Notes: generated from the letters alone by a model not told the origin. A stretch of 37,537 nt of DNA from an uncultured Pelagibacteraceae bacterium (GCA_902551735.1 CACDEK010000004.1:1-37537), one strand, 5' to 3'; positions 24,112 through 33,031 are shown, counted from the first letter of the stretch. Program-made: numbers and translations.

Positions 24112-26517
24112 ATGGAAAAGCATGCGAAGGTGGTAATAATTGGAGGAGGTGTTGTAGGCTGCTCTATACTTTATCATCTATCAAAATTTGGATTAAAAGA
24201 TTGTATTTTATTAGAAAGAAATGAATTAACATCAGGATCTTCTTGGCATGCCGCTGGCAATGTTCATGTAATTTCTTCTGATCCCAATATTTCTAGAATG
24301 ATGGCCTATACCATAGGTCTTTATAAAGAAATTGAAAAAGAGTCTGGTCATGCAATTGGTTTCAAACCAAGCGGTGGTTTTTACTTAGCTTCTAACGAAG
24401 TTTGGGCCGACTATTTAAAAAGAGAAAGATCTAAAGCAAGATATATGGGTCTTGATCAAGAATTTATTTCTCTTGATGAAGTAAAAAAAAAAAATCCTCT
24501 AATAGATCCAAAAAGATATCTTTTAGCTTTATGGGATCCAATAGATGGTGAAGTAGATCCTTCGGGTGTTACTTATGCTTTTGCAAAAGCTGCAAAAGTC
24601 CATGGTGGAAAATATTATACTCATACAACTGTTAAAGAAACTAAACAAAAAAAAGATGGCTCATGGGATGTAATTACTGATAAAGGAAATGTTAATGCCG
24701 AAATAGTTATTAATGCTGGAGGGTTATGGGCTAGAGAAGTTGGTAAGTTAGCTGGTATAAATTTACCTGTCCAACCTATGGAACATCATTATTTAATTAC
24801 AGAAGCAATTCCAGAAATTGAAGCTATGGGTAATCAAAGATTACCTATCGGTACTGACTTTGAAGGAAATATTTATTTTAGACAAGAAGGAAAAGGAATG
24901 CTTCTTGGAACTTATGAACCTAAATCTACTGCTTGGAAAGTAGAAGGTACACCAATAAACTTTGGTCATGAACTTTTAGAACCAAAGCTAGATAATATTC
25001 AGGATAGGTTGGCAATTGGATTTGAAAGAATGCCAGCTTTAGAAAAAGCTGGAATTAAAAATATTGTAAATGGTCCTTTTACTTTTGGGCCTGATGGAAG
25101 TCCATTAATTGGTCCTGTACCAGGAATGAAAAATTATTGGGTAGCAGTAGGTGTGATGGCTGGCTTCTGTCAAGGTGGAGGAGTTGGCAAATGTATTGCG
25201 GAATGGATAATAGATGGAGAACCATCGATTGATGTTTGGGCAATGGATGTTGCAAGATTTGGAGATTATGCATCACCTCAGTACGGAACAATAAAATCTT
25301 CAGAAAATTATGAGAGAAGATTTATAATGACTTTTCCTAACGAAACTTTGCCAAAAGGAAGAAAACAAAAAACTACAGCTTTGTATGATCGTTTTGTTTC
25401 AAAAGGAGCTGTTATGGGAGATAGTTTTGGTTTAGAAAACGTTCTGTGGTTTGCAAATAATAAAGAAGATGCTCATGAAGAACCAACAATTAAAAGATCA
25501 AGATCACACGATTATGTGTCTAAGGAAGTATTAAATGTTAGAGAAAATGTAGGAGCTATTGAAGTTGCAAACTTTTCAAAACATGAATTTAAAGGACCTG
25601 ATGCTGGAAAATTTTTAGATCATATTTTAGCAGGCAAATTACCCAAACCTGGAAGAATTTCATTAAGTCCAATGCTAACATATAGAGGTAAATTGTATGG
25701 AGATTTAACCGTTGCTTGCCTTAAAGAAAATCTATTTATGATTTTTGGATCTGGTGCAGCTCAAGAAATGCATAGAAGATGGTTTGAAAGTCATATTGAT
25801 AAATTTAATGTAAAATACTCTAATAGATCCGATGATTTTCATGGGATAGCTATAGCTGGTCCAAAGTCTAGAAAATTATTTCAAAAATTAGTTAGGGAAG
25901 ATGTATCCAATGAAAATTTTAAATTTAGAGATACAAGACAAATGTTTGTTGCCGGTGTGCCTGCAATAGTTAATAGAATTTCTTTTACTGGAGAACTTGG
26001 GTACGAAATTTATGTTGCTCCACATTTTCAATTAAAACTTTACGAAGAAATAGAAAATGCTGGTAAAGAATTTAACTTAAAGCCTTTTGGTGGAAGAGCC
26101 CTAATGTCAATGAGACTGGAAAAAAGTTGGGGTGCTTGGACATTAGATTTTAGGCCAGATTTTACAGCTAAAGAATCTGGTTTAGATATTTTTATTGATT
26201 GGAAAAAAGATTTTATTGGTAAAAAAAGTGCAGAAAAAGATATGAGCAACCTTAAACTCACTCCAATGATTGTTGAAACAAAGGATATTGATGTGACAAA
26301 TAATGAAGCTGTAATAAAAGATGGCAAAAGTATTGGTTACATCACATCAGGTGGTTACGCTCACTTTGTAAAAAAAAGTGTCGCATACTCTTATTTAGAT
26401 AAAGAAATTTTAAAAACGAATAGTAAATTTCAGGTTGAAATTAATGGTGATTATTACAATTGTTCAATAATAAAAGAGCCATTATATGATCCACGTGGAA
26501 CAAAAATGAGGTCATAA
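24112..26517 (+). CDS. dmgdh: Dimethylglycine dehydrogenase (FAD/folate)
   Basis: This 801-residue flavoprotein demethylates dimethylglycine to sarcosine, passing the one-carbon unit to tetrahydrofolate. The N-terminal DAO-type domain has GGGVVGCSILYHL (residues 11-23) and SSWHAAG with His46, the expected covalent-FAD site. The C-terminal half (about 430-800) is a GcvT-like aminomethyltransferase domain with the final TSGGY...SVAYSYL motif. Length fits DMGDH/sarcosine dehydrogenase. BHMT immediately upstream favours DMGDH. The methylene-THF could feed methionine, serine or energy metabolism. Confidence 0.88.
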   Translation: MEKHAKVVIIGGGVVGCSILYHLSKFGLKDCILLERNELTSGSSWHAAGNVHVISSDPNISRMMAYTIGLYKEIEKESGHAIGFKPSGGFYLASNEVWADYLKRERSKARYMGLDQEFISLDEVKKKNPLIDPKRYLLALWDPIDGEVDPSGVTYAFAKAAKVHGGKYYTHTTVKETKQKKDGSWDVITDKGNVNAEIVINAGGLWAREVGKLAGINLPVQPMEHHYLITEAIPEIEAMGNQRLPIGTDFEGNIYFRQEGKGMLLGTYEPKSTAWKVEGTPINFGHELLEPKLDNIQDRLAIGFERMPALEKAGIKNIVNGPFTFGPDGSPLIGPVPGMKNYWVAVGVMAGFCQGGGVGKCIAEWIIDGEPSIDVWAMDVARFGDYASPQYGTIKSSENYERRFIMTFPNETLPKGRKQKTTALYDRFVSKGAVMGDSFGLENVLWFANNKEDAHEEPTIKRSRSHDYVSKEVLNVRENVGAIEVANFSKHEFKGPDAGKFLDHILAGKLPKPGRISLSPMLTYRGKLYGDLTVACLKENLFMIFGSGAAQEMHRRWFESHIDKFNVKYSNRSDDFHGIAIAGPKSRKLFQKLVREDVSNENFKFRDTRQMFVAGVPAIVNRISFTGELGYEIYVAPHFQLKLYEEIENAGKEFNLKPFGGRALMSMRLEKSWGAWTLDFRPDFTAKESGLDIFIDWKKDFIGKKSAEKDMSNLKLTPMIVETKDIDVTNNEAVIKDGKSIGYITSGGYAHFVKKSVAYSYLDKEILKTNSKFQVEINGDYYNCSIIKEPLYDPRGTKMRS

Positions 26518-26599
26518 TCTATTTTTGGTTGAATCTTATTTGATTTTTTCCCTTAAATATGTTTCTTTTTATAAATATAAACTTACGTAAGGGGAAATA

Positions 26600-27625
26600 A
26601 TGAAAATAAAAAAAATAATAATTTCTGCACTTTCTGTTTTGTTGTTTGGAGCTTTTACTTCAGTAGCAAATGCAGATTGTGGGAAGCTAGTTGTTGCTGA
26701 GCAAAACTGGGCATCGGCTGAATTAATGGCTAATGTTGATAAAATTATTTTAGAAGAGGGGTACGGGTGCGAAGTAGAACTAGTTCCTGGTGCTACAATG
26801 CCAACTTTTACTTCTATGAATGATAAAGGAACACCAGATATGAACCCGGAACAATGGGCAAACGCAGTTGTTGAACCATTAAAAGAAGCTGTAGCTGCAA
26901 AAAGAATAATCGTAGCTAACAAAGCACCTATCACTGGTCTTGGTGAGGGTTGGTGGATTACTCCTGGAACTATTGCAAAAATTCCAGAAATAAAAGGCAT
27001 GACTGCTGTCGAGATACTAGAACACCCGGAATGGTTTCCAAGCAAAGAAGATCCTTCTAAAGGAGCTTTTGTTGGTTGTCCTGCTGGTTGGGGATGTCAA
27101 ATAGCTAACGCAAATCTTTTTAGGGCTTTTGAAATGGAAAAAAAAGGCTGGGTTTTAATTGATCCAGGTTCTGCTGCAGGTTTAGATGGTACAATTTCTA
27201 AAGCAGCTGACTCAGGAGATCCTTGGTTTGGATATTACTGGAACCCTACTTCAATGGTTGGAAAATATGATTTGCAAGCAGTTGATTTTGGAGTTCCTTA
27301 TGCAGGAGCTGAGAATTGGAACAACTGTATAATGTTGCCTGATGAACAGTGTGCAGATCCAAAACCATCAGCTTGGACTAAATCAGAGGTAAACTCTTTA
27401 GTTTCTGCAAATTTTGCAGCAACTGGAGGAAAAGACGTTTTAAAATATGTTGAAAAACGTACTTACCCTGGTCCTATAATGAATGGAATGCTAGTTTACA
27501 TGGCTGATAACCAAGCAAAAGGTTCTGATGCAGCAATTGAGTTTTTAGTTCGTCATCCTGAAGTTTGGGAAAAATGGGTAACACCAGCTGTTGCAAAAAA
27601 AGTTAAAGCTGGAATTGGTCTTTAA
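26600..27625 (+). CDS. proX: Glycine betaine-type ABC binding protein ProX/OpuAC (copy 1)
   Basis: This 341-residue periplasmic binding protein has a signal peptide (residues 1-25, ending VANA). It matches the OpuAC/ProX family, with VVAEQNWASAELMANV and many tryptophans that could form the aromatic cage for a quaternary ammonium group (ENWNN, GEGWWITPG). CPAGWGC may form a disulfide also seen in copy 2. The start has an AAGGGG ribosome site. It follows BHMT and DMGDH, suggesting glycine betaine or dimethylglycine as ligand. A strong hairpin separates it from the permease gene. Confidence 0.9.
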   Translation: MKIKKIIISALSVLLFGAFTSVANADCGKLVVAEQNWASAELMANVDKIILEEGYGCEVELVPGATMPTFTSMNDKGTPDMNPEQWANAVVEPLKEAVAAKRIIVANKAPITGLGEGWWITPGTIAKIPEIKGMTAVEILEHPEWFPSKEDPSKGAFVGCPAGWGCQIANANLFRAFEMEKKGWVLIDPGSAAGLDGTISKAADSGDPWFGYYWNPTSMVGKYDLQAVDFGVPYAGAENWNNCIMLPDEQCADPKPSAWTKSEVNSLVSANFAATGGKDVLKYVEKRTYPGPIMNGMLVYMADNQAKGSDAAIEFLVRHPEVWEKWVTPAVAKKVKAGIGL

Positions 27626-27643
27626 AATATAAAACTTAATTTT

Positions 27644-27675
27644 ACAACGAGCCTATTTAAATATAGGCTCGTTGT
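27644..27675 (+). terminator. Hairpin between proX copy 1 and its permease
   Basis: ACAACGAGCCTAT pairs with ATAGGCTCGTTGT (13 bp, 6-base loop). Only a weak T-rich stretch (GTTGTTTGG) follows, so it is more likely an attenuator or 3'-end stabiliser than a full terminator. Confidence 0.7.
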
Positions 27676-27691
27676 GTTGTTTGGAAACTAA

Positions 27692-28576
27692 ATGGAATTT
27701 TTTACAAAATTTCCTGTAATGGAGAGATCAGCTCTCGCTGAGTTAAGAAAAGGTATTGATTTTGTTTTTAGAGATTTTTCTAAAGCATACGGTGATGGTA
27801 TAGAAGCTTTTTTTGATCCAATATTATTTTTTTTGGTTAGATTTGAAAAAATAATGATTAATTCCCCTTGGCCAATAATAATTATTATTATTTGCGGTTT
27901 AGCTTGGATAGGATCAAGAAGCTGGAAGCTTGTTTTAGGAACAGCAATATCATTCTTTCTTATAGGTTACTTTGGTATGTGGAAAGACTGCATGGCAACT
28001 GTAGCAATTATTACAGTATGTACGATTTTATGTATAGCTGTGGGAATTCCTGTAGGAATATTAATGGCAAGATCAAATAGAGTGGAAAAAGCAATGCTTC
28101 CAATTTTAGATATGATGCAGACTATTCCTAGTTTCGTATATTTAATTCCAATACTTATGTTACTTGGGATAGGAAAAGTTCCTGGACTAATTGCTATTTG
28201 TATTTACGCAGTTCCTCCAATAATAAGATTAACAAATTTAGGTATAAGAGAAGTAGATAAAGAAACAATAGAAGCTAGTGAAGCTTTTGGAGCTACTAAA
28301 TTACAAAAATTAAGAACTGTTCAAATACCTTTGGCTTTACCGACTGTATTTGCGGGTGTTAACCAAACAATCATGATGGCTTTGGCAATGGTTGTTATTG
28401 CTTCAATGATAGGTGTTAAAGGTTTAGGTGTGCCTATTTTAAGAGCTGTAATGAACCAGTATCTAGCTTTAGGATTATTTAATGGTTTAGCTATTGTAGC
28501 AATAGCAATAATTTTTGATAGAATATCTCAAGAATACGGTCGAAGAATTCAAAAACATCGTGGTTTAAAAAGATAA
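27692..28576 (+). CDS. proW: Glycine betaine-type ABC permease ProW (copy 1)
   Basis: This 294-residue inner-membrane permease has about six hydrophobic segments. ProW/OpuAB features are clear: GIPVGILMARSNRVEKAMLPILDMMQTIPSFVYLIP, then the EAA loop EASEAFGATKLQKLRTVQIPLALPTVFAGVNQTIMMALAMVVIASMIG. It follows ProX copy 1 across a hairpin. No ATPase gene follows; the next gene is an aldehyde dehydrogenase. It probably borrows the ProV at 34104-35156, whose own permease shares the same loop (inference). Confidence 0.9.
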   Translation: MEFFTKFPVMERSALAELRKGIDFVFRDFSKAYGDGIEAFFDPILFFLVRFEKIMINSPWPIIIIIICGLAWIGSRSWKLVLGTAISFFLIGYFGMWKDCMATVAIITVCTILCIAVGIPVGILMARSNRVEKAMLPILDMMQTIPSFVYLIPILMLLGIGKVPGLIAICIYAVPPIIRLTNLGIREVDKETIEASEAFGATKLQKLRTVQIPLALPTVFAGVNQTIMMALAMVVIASMIGVKGLGVPILRAVMNQYLALGLFNGLAIVAIAIIFDRISQEYGRRIQKHRGLKR

Positions 28577-28595
28577 TATATAGTAAGCATTTAAA

Positions 28596-30026
28596 ATGCT
28601 TAAAAAAACAAATTTTTATATAAATGGAAAATGGGTACTTCCCTCAAAAACAAACGATTTTGAGGTAATCAATCCATCAAATGAGGAACCTTTTGCTGTT
28701 ATATCTCTAGGATTTAAAGAAGACACAGACTCTGCAGTAAAAGCAGCCAAACTAGCTTTTGTTAATTGGAAAGAAACTTCAAAAGAAGAAAGAATAAATC
28801 TTTTAGAAAAATTGCTTAAAATTTACAAAAAAAGATTTAATGAAATGGCCAAGGCAATGTCTATGGAAATGGGATCTCCTATCGATTATGCAATATCAAC
28901 TCATGCATCATCTGGACAGTCTCATCTAGAAGATTTTATTTTAAGACTAAAAAATTTTAAATTTGAGGAAAATTTTGACTCAAAATCTAATAATCGCATA
29001 TGCTACGAACCAATTGGAGTATGTGGCTTGATTACACCATGGAATTGGCCAATTAATCAGATAGCATTAAAGGTTATTCCAGCTTTATCGACTGGTTGTA
29101 CTATGATTCTTAAACCATCAGAAATAGCACCTATATCAGCAATGTTATTTGCTGAAATGATAGATGAGGCAAATTTTCCTGCTGGAGTTTTTAATTTAGT
29201 TAACGGTGATGGCGCAGGAGTTGGAACACAAATATCTAGTCATCCTGATATTGACATGATTTCATTTACTGGATCAACAAGAGCTGGAAAGCTAATTACA
29301 AAAAATGCTGCCAATACAATTAAAAGAGTTTGTTTAGAACTGGGTGGCAAAGGTGGAAATATAGTTTTTGCAGACTCTTATCCAAATGCTGTGAGAGATG
29401 GTATTAGAAATGTAATGAGTAATTCAGGACAATCTTGCGATGCACCAACAAGAATGCTTGTTGAAAAATCTATTTATCAAAGAGCCATTAAAGAAGCTGC
29501 AGATGAGGCAAATAAAATTCAAGTTGATGTTGCATCAAAAAAAGGGGATCATATAGGTCCAGTAGTTTCAAAAGCTCAATATGATAAAATAATTAATTTG
29601 ATTAATAGTGGAATTGAAGAAGGAGCTACTCTAGCGGCAGGAGGACCTGATCTCCCCAATGGATTAAATAAAGGTTATTTTATAAAACCAACTATATTTA
29701 CAGATGTTACAAATAACATGCAGATAGCAAAAAAAGAAATCTTTGGCCCGGTTCTTTCTATAATCCCATTTGAAAGTGAGGAAGAAGCAATTAATGTTAC
29801 TAATGATACAGAATATGGTCTTGGAAATTATTTACAAACAGAAGACAAAGAAAAAGCAAAAAGAGTTTCAAAAAAACTAAGATCAGGAATTGTTTATATT
29901 AATGGTAAATCACCAGACTCTGGAACTCCCTTTGGAGGATACAAACAGTCTGGAAATGGACGTGAAGGTGGTTCTTGGGGATTGGAAGAATATCTAGAGG
30001 TAAAAACAATTACTGGCTGGGATTAA
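28596..30026 (+). CDS. NAD(P)-dependent aldehyde dehydrogenase (copy 2)
   Basis: This 476-residue aldehyde dehydrogenase has catalytic Glu248 (LELGGKG) and Cys281 (SGQSCDAPT), with TPWNWPINQ and PFGGYKQSG. It starts 19 bases after ProW and is followed 8 bases later by a glycerophosphodiesterase gene. In this context betaine aldehyde (from choline released by glycerophosphocholine cleavage) or 4-trimethylaminobutyraldehyde (giving gamma-butyrobetaine) are the best substrate guesses. Sequence alone does not decide. It is a paralogue of the copy at 6048-7481. Confidence 0.9.
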   Translation: MLKKTNFYINGKWVLPSKTNDFEVINPSNEEPFAVISLGFKEDTDSAVKAAKLAFVNWKETSKEERINLLEKLLKIYKKRFNEMAKAMSMEMGSPIDYAISTHASSGQSHLEDFILRLKNFKFEENFDSKSNNRICYEPIGVCGLITPWNWPINQIALKVIPALSTGCTMILKPSEIAPISAMLFAEMIDEANFPAGVFNLVNGDGAGVGTQISSHPDIDMISFTGSTRAGKLITKNAANTIKRVCLELGGKGGNIVFADSYPNAVRDGIRNVMSNSGQSCDAPTRMLVEKSIYQRAIKEAADEANKIQVDVASKKGDHIGPVVSKAQYDKIINLINSGIEEGATLAAGGPDLPNGLNKGYFIKPTIFTDVTNNMQIAKKEIFGPVLSIIPFESEEEAINVTNDTEYGLGNYLQTEDKEKAKRVSKKLRSGIVYINGKSPDSGTPFGGYKQSGNGREGGSWGLEEYLEVKTITGWD

Positions 30027-30034
30027 AATTTTTA

Positions 30035-30682
30035 ATGACAGATCTGTTAATTCACAGAGGTATCGTAAACAAAAATTATAAAGAAAACCTTCTCAGGTCA
30101 TTTAAGGAGTCATTTAAAAAAGGCTATGGAATTGAAACTGACATCCATGCCACAAAAGATGCTGAATTTATTTGCTTTCATGATTTTACTTTAAATAGAA
30201 TTTTTAAAAAAAAAGCTAGTGTAAAGAATTTAAAATATTCTAAAATTAAAGAAATAAGTATCCAAAACAAAAAACCAATTCCACTGTTAAAAGATTTACT
30301 TAAAATATCAAAAAATAAATATCCTTTATTTATTGAAATAAAACCAATTTTCTCAAAAAAACTTTTACAAAAATTATTGAAAGAAACATCTAAATACACA
30401 AAGTGTGTATTTATTTCATTCAAGCATAAAAATATTTATAATTTGTTAAAAATAAGAAGTAATACAAAAGTAGGATTATCTTTTTCGACTTCTTCAGTTG
30501 CAAAAGTAATTATTAAAAAATCAAATAATAAAAAAATTAATTATTTAATTTTGGATAAATTTTTTTTAAAAAACAAAAGTATTCAAGATTTAAAAATTAA
30601 AAAATACTTTTATACAGTCAAAACAAAATTGGAATTTAATAAGTATAGTAAAAATAATAATTTGATATTTGAAAATTTATAA
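30035..30682 (+). CDS. Glycerophosphodiester phosphodiesterase (GDPD family)
   Basis: I use the ATG at 30035 (215 residues, MTDLLIHRG); the track start at 29975 lies inside the aldehyde dehydrogenase gene. Catalytic GDPD motifs are intact: HRG at the start, GIETDIHATKD with the metal-binding Glu and Asp, FHDFTLNR and FIEIKP. The family cleaves glycerophosphodiesters such as glycerophosphocholine to glycerol-3-phosphate and an alcohol. At 215 residues it is shorter than the usual 240-250, with a trimmed C-terminus. No signal peptide is seen, so it is probably cytosolic. Its stop is 2 bases from the convergent dioxygenase stop. Confidence 0.85.
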   Translation: MTDLLIHRGIVNKNYKENLLRSFKESFKKGYGIETDIHATKDAEFICFHDFTLNRIFKKKASVKNLKYSKIKEISIQNKKPIPLLKDLLKISKNKYPLFIEIKPIFSKKLLQKLLKETSKYTKCVFISFKHKNIYNLLKIRSNTKVGLSFSTSSVAKVIIKKSNNKKINYLILDKFFLKNKSIQDLKIKKYFYTVKTKLEFNKYSKNNNLIFENL

Positions 30683-30684
30683 AA

Positions 30685-31812
30685 TTATTTTTTTAAATAA
30701 TCTAACCTTCCAATAATTTCATCTCTGTCCATGTAATAACCTTGAAGATGTCTATGACCTGAATTTGGATTAAATTTAGTTCTGCCATGCAAAATTCTTC
30801 TGTTATTAAATGAAAAAATATCACCAGATTCCAACCTAAATTTTATTTGAAACTTATCATCGTGTAAAAGGTTTCCAAATCTATGATGTGCTTTATAAAC
30901 TTTATCCATAACATTTGGATGACAGTCTAAAGCATCCATAGTGGCCACACTAAATCTAATATCATTATAGTCACCATCTTTAGTTAAAGAAATTGCTGGA
31001 GCATAAAAACTTCTGTGAGCTTCTTGTGTGTAGTCTTTATCTTTAAATTTAAGAGGTATATTTACCAATGTTTCAAAAATTTCTTTTTCATTTTTTCTTA
31101 AATAATCTGCTACCGCAAATGCATCCACTGCTGATGAATCTCCACCTTCTGCAGAATTAATTAAACAATGAAGAAATTGATAGCCTGGAGGATTTTCGAA
31201 CCATGGTAAATCCATATGATTTTTTAAAGCGTGCGCTGTGTATGCTGAATTATTAGGTTTTGGAATATTAATAACCTCAAAAGGTGTTTTAAAAAAAGTT
31301 TCTCTTGTATGACTTATTCTGTTTAAAACTGTAAAAGCAGATTCTTTTTCTATGGGTGCATTTTTGACAATCGCAATTCCCTTATAATGTAAAAGTTCTA
31401 ACCACTTTATCAAACCTTTGTCAGAATTAATAATTTCATCGTGTTCTATTTTAATACCCTCTAAATTTTTTTGTAACAAACAGTCCCATAGTTGATAAGG
31501 AGAAATATATTTTTTATTATTATTTATAGTATAACAATTTTTTCTTAACCATTCTTGATCATAATAACTTACGTGATTTCCTTCACTCCACTCAATTTCT
31601 AATTTACCTTCATTATTAATTTTACATGTTTTTGGTTCAATATTTGTTGAAACTTCAAGTATATTAAACATCCTATGTCTTGAGTCTTTATCATGAGCTG
31701 AGGGACAGTTATCCCTTAACCACATATAGTGAAAATTACTTTTTTCACCATCACTCCACTCAACATTTAACGCTGAACCATTTTTTGAAATTTTAGAAAT
31801 TTCTATTTCCAT
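30685..31812 (-). CDS. Gamma-butyrobetaine dioxygenase-like Fe(II)/2-oxoglutarate oxygenase
   Basis: This 375-residue enzyme has the two-domain layout of gamma-butyrobetaine/trimethyllysine hydroxylases: an N-terminal DUF971-like domain (WSDGEKSNFHYMWLRDNCPS) and a TauD-type catalytic domain. Iron ligands are His199 and Asp201 (NHMDLPW) and His342 (ILHGRTKF). The N-terminal zinc site looks degraded. Only Cys36 of the expected cysteine cluster remains, with a histidine near residue 80. It is divergent from a ProXWV transporter operon. Hydroxylation of gamma-butyrobetaine to carnitine is the most likely reaction; trimethyllysine or another betaine is possible. Confidence 0.82.
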   Translation of the reverse strand: MEIEISKISKNGSALNVEWSDGEKSNFHYMWLRDNCPSAHDKDSRHRMFNILEVSTNIEPKTCKINNEGKLEIEWSEGNHVSYYDQEWLRKNCYTINNNKKYISPYQLWDCLLQKNLEGIKIEHDEIINSDKGLIKWLELLHYKGIAIVKNAPIEKESAFTVLNRISHTRETFFKTPFEVINIPKPNNSAYTAHALKNHMDLPWFENPPGYQFLHCLINSAEGGDSSAVDAFAVADYLRKNEKEIFETLVNIPLKFKDKDYTQEAHRSFYAPAISLTKDGDYNDIRFSVATMDALDCHPNVMDKVYKAHHRFGNLLHDDKFQIKFRLESGDIFSFNNRRILHGRTKFNPNSGHRHLQGYYMDRDEIIGRLDYLKK

Positions 31813-31846
31813 AAATTAATTGTTATTTTATTTAAATTTGTTTTCA

Positions 31847-31865
31847 ATTCAATTTATAATTGAAT
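31847..31865. promoter_or_regulatory. Inverted repeat in divergent control region
   Basis: ATTCAATT-TAT-AATTGAAT is an 8 bp perfect inverted repeat with a 3-base centre. It lies in the 176-base gap between the dioxygenase and ProX copy 2, close to the dioxygenase start. It could be a regulator site; AT-rich composition makes chance occurrence possible. Confidence 0.35.
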
Positions 31866-31924
31866 CTACAATATATATAATGTTTTTTCCTTAATTTATT
31901 AACATCTATTAATCTCATTAAAGG

Positions 31925-31953
31925 TTGTATTTTATTGCGTATCAAGTTTTAAT
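31925..31953 (+). promoter_or_regulatory. Candidate sigma-70 promoter for the proX-proW-proV operon
   Basis: TTGTAT and TTTAAT are separated by 17 bases and lie about 35 bases upstream of the start codon. GTTTAAAC (31961-31968) and a strong GGAGGAG ribosome site (31977-31983) follow. Confidence 0.45.
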
Positions 31954-31988
31954 ACGGCCAGTTTAAACTAACAAATGGAGGAGATTTC

Positions 31989-33014
31989 ATGAAATTTCTA
32001 AAAAAAATATTTCTTTCGATTGCTTTTATTGCTGTAGCAACACTTGGTACAACAAGTGCTAATGCTGCTTGTAAAGTACATTTGGGAGATTTTGATTGGG
32101 ATAGTGCTAACGTTCACACAGCTATTGTCGGTTATATTATTGAAAAAGGATATGGTTGCAATGTTGAGGTAACAAAAGGTAGTACTAGTCCAATAATGGC
32201 TGCTCATTACGACCAGCAACTAGATATCATTACTGAGGTTTGGAGAGATAATATTGTTCAAATGCATGAAGAAGCTGTTGCAGCTGGCAAAATTGTTGAA
32301 CTTGGAGTTAACACTCCATCATCTACTCAAGGATTTTACGTAGATAAACCTACTGCTGACAAATATGGTTTAGTAAGTGTTGAAGATATGATGAAACCTG
32401 AAATAGCGAAACTTTTTGCTGATCCAGAGACACCTGGAAAAGGTAGAATGACTAGCTGTATTTCTGGATGGACTTGTTACACTATTAACCTAGTGAAGCA
32501 CAAAGTATATGGTCTTGACAAATACTATACTAATTTTGATCCAGGTTCTGGTGGAGCATTAGATGCTGCTATTGCCGGAGCATTTAAAAAAGGTAAACCA
32601 GTATTTTCATATTACTGGACACCGACAGGTTTAATGGGAAAAGTTGATCTTGTTCAACTTAAAGAGCCAGCATACGACAATGCTTGTTGGACTAAAATGA
32701 TGGCGGTTGTTGAAAAGATCAAAGCTGATGGTCCTGATGCTTACACAGATACATGTGCAAGTGCTTATGTGGATATGGCTTTAACAAAATCTGCATCAAC
32801 TACTTTTGCTAATAATCCAGCTAATAAACCGATTATTGACTTTGTAAAAGCTTATACTTTGCCAACTCCTGAAGTAAACAAATCGTTAGCTTTTTACATG
32901 GATGAGTCTGGTGGAGATATGGAAGCAACAGCTGTGAACTTTTTAAAAGGTTCTGACGCATGGACTAAATGGGTTCCTGCAGACGTTGCTAAAAAAGTTA
33001 AAGCATCGCTTTAA
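31989..33014 (+). CDS. proX: Quaternary-amine ABC binding protein ProX/OpuAC (copy 2)
   Basis: This 341-residue periplasmic binding protein has a signal peptide ending TSANA at residue 26. The mature start, CKVHLGDFDWDSANVHTAIVGYIIEKGYGC, parallels copy 1, as does CISGWTC. It is clearly diverged from copy 1, so ligand preference may differ. The neighbouring dioxygenase, SDR and BKACE genes suggest carnitine or gamma-butyrobetaine. It leads the ProX-ProW-ProV-SDR operon, with a strong ribosome site in front and a terminator-like hairpin behind. Confidence 0.9.
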   Translation: MKFLKKIFLSIAFIAVATLGTTSANAACKVHLGDFDWDSANVHTAIVGYIIEKGYGCNVEVTKGSTSPIMAAHYDQQLDIITEVWRDNIVQMHEEAVAAGKIVELGVNTPSSTQGFYVDKPTADKYGLVSVEDMMKPEIAKLFADPETPGKGRMTSCISGWTCYTINLVKHKVYGLDKYYTNFDPGSGGALDAAIAGAFKKGKPVFSYYWTPTGLMGKVDLVQLKEPAYDNACWTKMMAVVEKIKADGPDAYTDTCASAYVDMALTKSASTTFANNPANKPIIDFVKAYTLPTPEVNKSLAFYMDESGGDMEATAVNFLKGSDAWTKWVPADVAKKVKASL

Positions 33015-33031
33015 TTTTTTAAATAATTCTT

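Noticed and set aside
26569-27045. 158-residue minus-strand ORF overlapping proX copy 1
   Set aside because: It lies opposite a clearly functional binding-protein gene, its translation has no recognisable family features, and it is rich in residues mirrored from the other strand.
29975-30034. Upstream start for the glycerophosphodiesterase
   Set aside because: The extra 20 residues read through the end of the aldehyde dehydrogenase gene and are not GDPD-like; the ATG at 30035 places HRG at the expected N-terminal position.
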